DNA of 39,684 bases from Candidatus Kapaibacterium sp. Its GTDB lineage: Bacteria; Bacteroidota; Ignavibacteria; Kapaibacteriales; Kapaibacteriaceae. Below, in pieces: positions 16,432-23,600 of this stretch. The notes below the pieces were generated by a model. The model worked only from the letters and a program-made list of their open reading frames with translations, had not been told where the DNA came from and ran no database searches. The position numbers and the translations under genes were made by a program. Where the stretch lies: contig VERF01000017.1 of assembly GCA_018882895.1 (NCBI GenBank), positions 1 to 39,684 on the forward strand, in the 5' to 3' direction. Within the stretch, counting starts at the first letter, position 1. Each line of letters starts with the position of its first letter.

Positions 16432-17349
16432 ATGTCGCAACCTGTCATTGAGATCCGTGAGCTTCGCAAGAGCTACGGTGACTTCAAAGCCGTCAACGGG
16501 CTCAGTCTGACCGTCAATCAGGGTGACGTTTACGGGTTTCTTGGTCCGAACGGAGCAGGAAAAAGCACCACCATACGCATGCTGATGTCCCTGATCGCCC
16601 CCTCCTCGGGCTCGATCAAGGTCTTCGGAATGGATCTGCAGACGCATCGCACGGAGATCCTCGGCAGGATCGGCGCGATCGTCGAACGTCCGGACTTCTA
16701 CAACTACCTCACAGCCCGCCGCAACCTTGAGTTGCTGGGCAGGCTCAGCGGTGCGGACATTTCCCGATCGGCCACAACACGCATACTTGGCATGGTTGGC
16801 CTCGATGCGCGCGCCGAAAGCAAGGTCAAGACCTTCTCGCACGGAATGAAGCAGCGGCTCGGCATCGCACAGGCACTGTTGCATTCGCCGGACCTGATCG
16901 TGCTTGATGAGCCCACGACCGGACTCGATCCGCACGGCATGGTCGACATGCGCGATCTGATACTTGAGCTTGCGGCCGACCACAAGAAGACGATCTTCCT
17001 TTCCTCGCACATTCTGCCGGAGGTCGAACTCACGGCCAACCGCATGGTGATCATCAACCGAGGTCAGGCCATCATTGAAGGGGCTGTGCAGGACCTGCTC
17101 AATGCCGGCAGGTTGAAGGTGACGATCGAAACACCAGACGCGGCCAAGGCTCTGGACGTGGTGAAGGCATCGCCTCTTGCCGATCATATTCACTCGCACA
17201 CGGACAATGCTCTGATTCTTATGCTGGAGCAGTCCGAGATCCCGCACGTTGCCTCTATGCTCGCGTCTGCCGGCGTGGCCTTGCGTGGAATCGTTCCTGT
17301 AAGGTCGCTCGAAGAGTACTTCATTTCGCTCACCAGGGAGGCGGCATGA
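16432..17349 (+). CDS. ABC transporter ATP-binding protein
   Basis: The 305-residue ATPase subunit of an ABC-2 type exporter. Walker A is GPNGAGKST (38-46), the signature is SHGMKQR (136-142), Walker B is LIVLDEP with E160 (155-161), and the switch His is in SSH (191-193). The C-terminal 70 residues form the extension typical of the CcmA/NatA-like group. It starts 6 bases after murD and overlaps the permease gene by the 4 bases ATGA (17346-17349), so the two are translationally coupled. The substrate is unknown; the LolA-like gene after the permease hints at an envelope or lipid job. Confidence 0.95.
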   Translation: MSQPVIEIRELRKSYGDFKAVNGLSLTVNQGDVYGFLGPNGAGKSTTIRMLMSLIAPSSGSIKVFGMDLQTHRTEILGRIGAIVERPDFYNYLTARRNLELLGRLSGADISRSATTRILGMVGLDARAESKVKTFSHGMKQRLGIAQALLHSPDLIVLDEPTTGLDPHGMVDMRDLILELAADHKKTIFLSSHILPEVELTANRMVIINRGQAIIEGAVQDLLNAGRLKVTIETPDAAKALDVVKASPLADHIHSHTDNALILMLEQSEIPHVASMLASAGVALRGIVPVRSLEEYFISLTREAA

Positions 17350-18185
17350 TCCTGACGGCCTATCGCGTTGAAATGTCGAAGATCTTCTCCAAGTGGAGAA
17401 CCTTCATCGGCTTTCTGGCTCTCGCAGTCCTGATTCCGATCGTCGTTGTTGGCATGAGCATGCAGGGTGAGCAGTTCTTCAAGTTTGCCACGGCTGGACT
17501 GAAGGACAACTTCGAATTCAGCGGCCACCTGCTCAACGGCTATGCCGTTGCCTACATCATCTTCTCGTCGCTCTACCTCCACGTGCCGTTTCTCATCACG
17601 TTGGTGGCCGGTGAAGTTCTTGCCGGCGAGGCAACGGCCGGCACGTACAGATTGTTGCTAACTCGCCCCCTGTCGAGAGCAACCATGGTCAACGCGAAGT
17701 ATCTCTCGACGCTTACGTATACCTTTCTGCTCGTTCTTACGATGGCAATACTCTCGCTTGGGCTTGGCATTGGATTTCTAGGAACCGGAGAGGTCTTCAT
17801 CATTCGTCAGCAGATCACGATCCTGCAGGCCGATGATCTGTTGTGGCGATTTGCCTATGCCTACGGATGGGCCTTCCTTGCAATGGCCACAGTGTCGAGC
17901 GTGGCATTCCTTTGCTCGTCATTGGTTGAAAACGCCATCGGCCCGATCATGACGACGATGTCGATCATCATTGTTATGACGATCATTTCGGCCATCGACG
18001 TGCCTCTGTTCGACTACGTACGTCCGCTCTTCTTTACCAATCACATGAACAGCTGGAAGTTCTTCTTTGATGATCCCGTGCGATGGGACCGGATCGTTCC
18101 GTCGTTCATTGCGCTGATGACCCACATCGTTGGGTGTTATGTGGCGGCGCATGTCATCATCCGCCGAAAGGACATTCTGACGTGA
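17346..18185 (+). CDS. ABC-2 type transporter permease
   Basis: A 279-residue membrane protein with about six hydrophobic segments: near residues 17-38, 60-82, a stretch after LLLTRPLSRATM around 115-140, 160-185, 195-215 and 250-275. The phrase VLAGEATAGTYRLLLTRPLSRATMVNAKY is typical of the ABC-2 membrane family (NatB/YhaP-like). It partners the upstream ATPase, whose stop codon it overlaps, and its own stop overlaps the GTG start of the next gene (GTGA, 18182-18185). These overlaps indicate a three-gene coupled unit. Confidence 0.92.
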   Translation: MILTAYRVEMSKIFSKWRTFIGFLALAVLIPIVVVGMSMQGEQFFKFATAGLKDNFEFSGHLLNGYAVAYIIFSSLYLHVPFLITLVAGEVLAGEATAGTYRLLLTRPLSRATMVNAKYLSTLTYTFLLVLTMAILSLGLGIGFLGTGEVFIIRQQITILQADDLLWRFAYAYGWAFLAMATVSSVAFLCSSLVENAIGPIMTTMSIIIVMTIISAIDVPLFDYVRPLFFTNHMNSWKFFFDDPVRWDRIVPSFIALMTHIVGCYVAAHVIIRRKDILT

Positions 18186-18856
18186 TACGCCCCCTGCTGA
18201 TCCTGGCACTCGCGATCTCATGCGTTCAGCATCTTGTGGCAGCTCCGCCACCCGATGCAAAGACACTTCTCCTCTCAATACGTAAGCGCATGGAGTCGAG
18301 CGGCAAGTACTCCGCCGATCTGCGTCTAAAGGTCGACATTCCCTTTATCAAAGCCCCCGAGGCACGGGCCACGCTTGCCTTTACGCCTCCGAATTCGACG
18401 AAGATCACGGCAAAAGGATTTGCCATGATCCCCAAGCAAAGCACCGATCTGAGCGCTCTTTCGCTTCTCTCCGGCGAGTTTGCTGCCATCGACATGGGTA
18501 CTGAGAATTGGAAGGGGCAAACCCTGCGCAAGATCAAGGTCATCCCCGCCGATGAGTCAGCCAACATCGTCCTGGCCACCTTGTTCATTGACGCCGACGC
18601 GCTCCTTACCCGCAAGGTCGTGGCAACATCCAAGGCCGGTGGCTCGGTCACTGCCGAAATGATCTACGACAACGCTAAGGCAGCCGCCTTCTGCCTTCCA
18701 TCCTATATGAAGATCATGATGGAAGTGCCCAACTTTGAGATTCCCCGCACCATCACGGGTGACTTCAACGAATCATCCCAGCCCAAGAAACCAGCAGACC
18801 CGAATGGCAAAACAAAGGCCACGGTGGAGATCTGGTATGAGACGTATAGGTTTTAG
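18182..18856 (+). CDS. Periplasmic protein, LolA-like fold (putative)
   Basis: A 224-residue exported protein. Starting at GTG 18182 gives a clear signal peptide (VIRPLLILALAISCVQHLVAA), whereas upstream starts lie inside the permease gene. The mature part reads like the outer-membrane lipoprotein carrier (LolA/LolB) fold: 'TLLLSIRKRMESSGKYSADLRLKVDIPF' at its start, then repeated beta strands. A role in handling a lipid or lipoprotein moved by the adjacent ABC system is inferred. The final codons, including the stop, lie inside a TTTTAGG heptamer array, so the C-terminus ends where the repeat begins. The fold assignment is moderate; export and operon membership are solid. Confidence 0.7.
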   Translation: MIRPLLILALAISCVQHLVAAPPPDAKTLLLSIRKRMESSGKYSADLRLKVDIPFIKAPEARATLAFTPPNSTKITAKGFAMIPKQSTDLSALSLLSGEFAAIDMGTENWKGQTLRKIKVIPADESANIVLATLFIDADALLTRKVVATSKAGGSVTAEMIYDNAKAAAFCLPSYMKIMMEVPNFEIPRTITGDFNESSQPKKPADPNGKTKATVEIWYETYRF

Positions 18857-18885
18857 GTTTTAGGTTTTGGGTTTTGGGTTTTAGG
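18851..18885. repeat. Heptanucleotide array TTTTAGG/TTTTGGG
   Basis: Five 7-base units: TTTTAGG twice, TTTTGGG twice, TTTTAGG once. The TAG in the first unit (18854-18856) is the stop codon of the preceding gene. The unit resembles telomere-type repeats only by chance; it is internal and short. Confidence 0.92.
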
Positions 18886-18891
18886 TGCCCT

Positions 18892-19000
18892 CGTCATTCC
18901 CGCGAAAGCGGGAATCCATGATGATATCTGCTGCCCGATAAACTATCTCCGCATAACTGCCCAGGGCTTCAGCCCTGGGAAACTGGGGGGCATGCCCCCT
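18892..19000. repeat. Three hairpins in the convergent intergenic cluster
   Basis: The gap between the LolA-like gene and exonuclease III (convergent, 462 bases) holds no gene. At 18892-18918 lies an ATTCCCGCGAAAGCGGGAAT hairpin, identical in core to 131-155. At 18960-18979 lies CCCAGGGCTTCAGCCCTGGG, a 9-bp stem. At 18986-18999 lies the perfect palindrome GGGGGCATGCCCCC. Any of these could end transcription from either side, though none has a T tract. Confidence 0.82.
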
Positions 19001-19037
19001 ACCAATTTCTCCTCATGATTATCATACCGCCTTGCTT

Positions 19038-19190
19038 TCCCATGGCTGAAGCCATGGGCTGAGCTGCAGCATGGCGTGTCAGGCGTTGTGCATCATTTGT
19101 CACTTGTCCCATGGCTGAAGCCATGGGCTGAGCTGCAGCATGGCGTGTTTGGCGTTGTGCATCATGGCGAGTTAGGCGTTGTGCAACATT
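19038..19190. repeat. Two 59-bp direct repeats plus a third partial copy
   Basis: Near-identical 59-base copies at 19038-19096 and 19107-19165 each begin with the hairpin CCCATGGCTGAAGCCATGGG and continue with GCTGCAGCATGGCGTG and GGCGTTGTGCATCAT. A third partial copy (TTAGGCGTTGTGCAACAT) ends near 19190. The hairpin has the same plan as CCCAGGGCTTCAGCCCTGGG at 18960, with paired base changes. Confidence 0.85.
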
Positions 19191-19197
19191 TGGTGTT

Positions 19198-19224
19198 TGG
19201 ATCCCGGCCTGCGCCGGGATGACG
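19198..19224. repeat. REP-like hairpin GATCCCGGCCTGCGCCGGGATGACG type
   Basis: ATCCCGGCCTGCGCCGGGAT is an 8-bp stem flanked by TGG and GACG, the reverse orientation of the GTCAT...ATCCA family. It lies 7 bases before a heptamer array and downstream of the exonuclease III gene, where it could end that transcript. Confidence 0.82.
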
Positions 19225-19230
19225 ATCGTT

Positions 19231-19320
19231 GTAATCCGTAATCCGTAATCCGTAATCCGTAATCCGTAATCCGTAATCCGTAATCCGTAATCCGTAATCC
19301 GTAATCCGTAATCCGTAATC
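19231..19320. repeat. Heptanucleotide array GTAATCC, about 13 copies
   Basis: Ninety bases of uninterrupted 7-base repeat. Its last two bases are part of the exonuclease III stop codon (19319-19321), so the array abuts the gene exactly. The plus strand carries TAA in each unit; the minus strand has no stops and so stays open in all frames, which creates a spurious repetitive reading frame. Confidence 0.96.
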
Positions 19321-20086
19321 AGACTATCACGATGCCTACCGGACAATGGTCCGAGCCCATGACGTCGGGGAGGATGAAGGCGTTCTTGAGGCGTGGGCGC
19401 AGGTCTTCGGTGATCCAGTGATAGTCGATGCGCCAGCCGACGTTGCGTTCGCGGGCGTGGGTGAAGTAGTCCCAGTACGTGTAGTTGTCCGGCTCGTCGG
19501 GGTGGAACTCTCGGAATGAGTCAAGCCAGCCGTCGGCCGCCATGCGGTCGAGCACGACGCGTTCCTCGGGTAGGAAGCCCGTGTTGGTTTGGTTCTCCTT
19601 CGGGCGTGCCAGGTCGATCGGGTGATGGGCGATGTTGTAATCTCCGCAGACCACAATGCCCCTTCCCTGCTTGCGCTGTTCAGCGCATCGAGCAAGTAAT
19701 GCATCGTAGAACCGCAGCTTGAAGGGCACACGCGAGTTGCCCACCGAGCCATTGGGGAAATACACGTTGTAGAGCACGAACGAACCGAAGTCAGCCTCGA
19801 TGATGCGACCTTCGCCATCGAATTCGTCGATGCCGATCTTGGTGTTGACTGAAAGGGGCTCTGTGCGACTCATGATGCCCACGCCGCTGTAGCCGCTCTT
19901 GATGGTACAGGAATGCCAGTACGTGTGCCAGCCGGGATGGTTCTTCACCTCGTTGGGAATCTTCTCCACGTCGGCCTTGGTCTCCTGCAGGCAGATCACG
20001 TCGGCCTTCACTTCATCGACCCATTCAAGAAAGCCCTTCTTCTGGACGGCGCGAATGCCGTTGACGTTCCAGCTGATGATCTTCAT
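19319..20086 (-). CDS. xth: Exodeoxyribonuclease III (AP endonuclease, Xth family)
   Basis: A Mg-dependent 3'-5' exonuclease and AP endonuclease of base-excision repair; 255 residues, a normal length. Active-site residues fall at the expected positions: N7, E35, Y109 (NVYFPNG), D149 and N151 (GDYN), D221 (RIDYHW) and the D246-H247 pair (GSDHCP). Its ATG overlaps the pyrE stop by 4 bases (ATGA, 20083-20086), so it is translated after pyrE from one message. The 3' end touches the GTAATCC array. Confidence 0.96.
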   Translation of the reverse strand: MKIISWNVNGIRAVQKKGFLEWVDEVKADVICLQETKADVEKIPNEVKNHPGWHTYWHSCTIKSGYSGVGIMSRTEPLSVNTKIGIDEFDGEGRIIEADFGSFVLYNVYFPNGSVGNSRVPFKLRFYDALLARCAEQRKQGRGIVVCGDYNIAHHPIDLARPKENQTNTGFLPEERVVLDRMAADGWLDSFREFHPDEPDNYTYWDYFTHARERNVGWRIDYHWITEDLRPRLKNAFILPDVMGSDHCPVGIVIV

Positions 20087-20607
20087 CGTCCGGCCTTCAG
20101 ATCGGTCATCGTGCAGAGCGACGTCAGACGATATCCTGCCTCTTCGAGCTTTGCCCTGCCCCCTTGCTCGCGATCGATCACGCAGAGCACATCGTCGGCC
20201 TGAGCACCGAGCGAGCGCAGGTCGTTGCCCGAGATGATCACCTGTCCGCCGCTTGTGATCACGTCCTCGACGATCAGCAGGCGCTTGCCGGAGATATCCG
20301 GACCCTCAGCAAGTTTACATGTTCCGTAGTCCTTTGCCTTCTTGCGGACAAAGACCACCGGCAGACCCGATGCGATGGACAGCGCCGTGGCAATGGCCAG
20401 CCCGCCCATCTCCAAGCCTGCAAGCATCTCTGTTCCCGGAGGGACGAGCGGCACAAGCTCTGCGGCGATTGCCTGCAGAAGCTTCGGATCGCTCTCAAAC
20501 TGATACTTGTCGAAATACTCGTTGCTTATGATTCCACTGCGGAGTTTGAACTCTCCGGTGATGTGTGCCACGTCATAGATCGCGGCAATGAGGTCTGATT
20601 TTATCAT
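20083..20607 (-). CDS. pyrE: Orotate phosphoribosyltransferase
   Basis: PyrE joins orotate to PRPP giving orotidine-5'-phosphate in UMP synthesis. The 174-residue product shows GEFKLRSGIISNEYFD (18-33), VRKKAKDYGT (87-96), which supplies the catalytic Lys, and the PRPP loop LIVEDVITSGGQ (111-122). I start at ATG 20607; the open frame extends to a TTG at 20634, which would add nine residues unlike the family. The gene is first of a two-gene unit with xth, a pairing with no obvious metabolic logic. Confidence 0.94.
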   Translation of the reverse strand: MIKSDLIAAIYDVAHITGEFKLRSGIISNEYFDKYQFESDPKLLQAIAAELVPLVPPGTEMLAGLEMGGLAIATALSIASGLPVVFVRKKAKDYGTCKLAEGPDISGKRLLIVEDVITSGGQVIISGNDLRSLGAQADDVLCVIDREQGGRAKLEEAGYRLTSLCTMTDLKAGR

Positions 20608-20635
20608 AGGGCAAATTTCAGACTTCGAAAGCAAA

Positions 20636-20664
20636 CGGCGATGCCGACCGGGTCAGCATCGCCG
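20636..20664 (-). terminator. Putative intrinsic terminator of the T9SS propeller gene
   Basis: CGGCGATGC and GCATCGCCG form a 9-bp stem with an 11-base loop. Read on the minus strand, the stem is followed by TTTGCTTT, a modest T-rich tail. It lies 27 bases past the stop codon of the gene ending at 20691 and just before pyrE on the same strand. Confidence 0.6.
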
Positions 20665-20690
20665 TCATGTTGAAAAGTTGTTCGCCGTTG

Positions 20691-23600
20691 CTACGGCACG
20701 TAGATCAGTGGTCGCATGATCTCGCCCGCGACTGTGCGCAGACGCACCAGATACGTACCGGAGGCCGGCAGCATGCTTGCGTCGAGATTCATCGAGTATG
20801 CGCCGTCTGATCCGATCATGAATGCGCTGCTGGCGACTTCACGTCCGGCCACATCGATGATAGTGATACTTGCCGGACCGCTTGCAGCGCCCCCTACCGA
20901 GAGCACGGATGATGAGTGAAGGGGCATCGGAGCGATACGCATCGAGATGCCTGACGCGTCTTCATCGACCGATGTCGGGTTATCGCGATACACCGAAAGG
21001 TTACAGGCATTGGAAACATCAGTGCCACACTCGTTGCGAAGAACGCACACATAGCGTCCGGCATCTGAGAGCTTCACCGACGGAATGGTCAGCGTCGGCA
21101 GAGTCGCTCCCGGAATGTCCCTACCGTCAAACGCCCATTGGTACGTGACGGGAGCCGATCCGCTCTTGAGCGTAATGGAGATCGTGGCAGTAGAGTTCTC
21201 CTTGAGGCGCAGTTCAAAGGGTGGCTGCAGGCCGATCTGCGGCTTGACAATGTTGCCCATCGTGACGCTGCGCGAACGCGCAGTCTGTCCGCATGCACCG
21301 GTCACAACAACATGATAGCTGCCGGCCTCACGTGATGAGTAGGTCGGGAACGTCGCCAACGGAATGGCGGCCTCATTCCGGAACCAACGATACGAGAGGT
21401 TCTCTCCTTCGGCAACCACTCCGAATTGGAACAGCATGCCTGTGCAAAGCGTATCGGTGGCCTGACCGTTGGGTGCCGAAGGCTGACGTGTGATCTGCGG
21501 AGCCGGACGGACGACAACGTTGACCGTTCGTGATGCCAGGCGGAACAGAGACGGAACCCCCGTCACCAAGCAGGTATAGCGCCGTGAATCCGAAGCGGTT
21601 GCGCGCACAATACGCAGCACATTGCTTGTAACACCGGAGATACGGTCACCGTTTACCAGCGGGGTGCCGTCATCGACGCGCCACTGATAGCCAACACCAG
21701 CATCGCCGCCGGATGACGATGCATTGATGCGCAGGAAGATGGTATCACCCGGACAGACAACGGTGTCAAGGGGCTGCTGGCTGATGGTGATCTTCGGAAT
21801 CAGCACCCGTGCATTGCGCGAGCGAACCGACGAGCAGCCGCCCGTAACGGTGCAGTAGTAGGTACTGGATGTGTCGGACAATGTCACATTTCGGATCGTA
21901 AGTGACGCAGTGGTGACTCCGCTGAACTTCTGATCATTGGCAAGAGCCGTCGTTCCTCGGAACCACTGCAAACGCTCTCCTGCCGTTGTTGTGGCTACGA
22001 GGTTCAGTGTTGCCGTCGTTCCAGCATCAACCTGTGTCAGCGATGGTGGCTCGGTGGTGATGCGCGTGCGGGTGAACACCGTGAGATTGGTTGGTCGGGT
22101 CGTAACAGCAATTCCCGTTCCTGACTGAACGCGGCACGTGTAGGCGCCGGCGAACGATGCGTTGACAACATCGAACGCATAGGTACCGCCCGTGGCACCG
22201 ACCACTGCGACGCCATCTTTGAACCATTGGTAGTTCAGTGCCGATCCCCCGGCGGTAACCGTCAGCGTCAGACGATCCGGGATGCACTGAACGATCGATG
22301 CAGCGGGCTGCGTCAAGATGCGCGGTACGCGCACCCCGTATGCGCTGAGTGTGCCACTGACCTCGTTGCTTAGAAGGAGCATGTCAGCATTGTTCGGACT
22401 TTCCGTGGACGGAACATGGATCAGAACCTCGGGGCCGAGATCACCGACGGTTGCATTGTCGATGTTGGCCAGACTTGGCGTGACGCTGAAGTTCCGGGCA
22501 TTGAGATAGTCAACAAATCGTGCATTTGTCGGATCCGTGATGTTGTACATGAACACGCCGCCGATACGCTCCAGTCCAACAAACACATAGGCTGAGTCAT
22601 TGATCATAGAAGCCGCAATTGCCTCAGGCTCAGGTCCCTTGTTATCGGAGCGATCATCCATGGCATTCGTGGTGTGGCCCGTGTTGAAGTTCGACGGATA
22701 CAGTGCTGCGAGCCTTGTTTCGAAGTCACTGCCAGTATCGAAGAGAAGATTACCATCGGTATTCCACACCGAGAACGACCTACCACCCAGGGTATAGATC
22801 TCGTCGAAGTCACCGTCTGCATCGATATCGCCCAGGTTGTTCACCACATTGAGTCGACCCAGCAGCTGGTTGGTCTTCAGACCTGGCCATGCGTTGAGCA
22901 GGTCATTGTCGATAATGTAATTGGCAGCGCCGCCACGGACCTCCTCGACGAATGTTCCCCACTCGCGAGCGTCACCTTCATTGGCAGTCACCAGCACCGT
23001 CGACGAGCCAATGGTCACGGCCGAGATGGCATCGGGCTGGTACATGCCATAGACGGGGTAATTCTGGATCTTTATGCTGGCTCCGGTGCCGGCGGCGTTA
23101 TCACGATCGCTGGCATCCAAGCCATTCGGGCGATCGAAGGTGATGAGGCCAAGGATGGGGTCGGCATTTGGGTTGACAGTGATGGAGCCGTTTGGTGGCG
23201 TCGGCAGAATGGAGCCGCCCACACCAAAGTCGTTGTCATTGATCACGGCGAACGTTGTGGCATTGATGCGTGCCAGACCCTCGACCTTATCGACACCGCC
23301 ATAGCCCACTCCCGGCAGGTACACAGCCTTGGCTTTCTTGACCGGACGCACACCAATGGTTGCCAGTTCGGCAAAGGTCATCGACTCCCACGAGCGGCCT
23401 GCCGGCAACAGGGCGGCTGCATTTACGAGGTTGGTCGCCCCCTTCAGATTGATCTCGAAGATGTACTTACGTGCGCTAAGACCCGTGGCATCATCACGCT
23501 CAACCACGAAGAACTTGCCACCACCGAGCGCCACGGCATCGCCGATCTTATCGCATGCTCCGAACTTTTCGAACATCGGATAGAGGTATTCACCAACGAC

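Noticed and set aside
16426-17247. 273-residue open frame antisense to the ABC ATPase
   Set aside because: The plus strand encodes all ABC motifs in order; the antisense frame shows none and is a shadow.
18851-18885. Telomere-like repeat or replicon end
   Set aside because: Only five units, internal to the contig and between ordinary genes; the likeness to TTTAGGG is coincidental.
18999-19346. 115-residue minus-strand frame reading through the GTAATCC array
   Set aside because: Repetitive ITDYGLR-type translation of a heptamer array lacking stops on that strand; not a gene.
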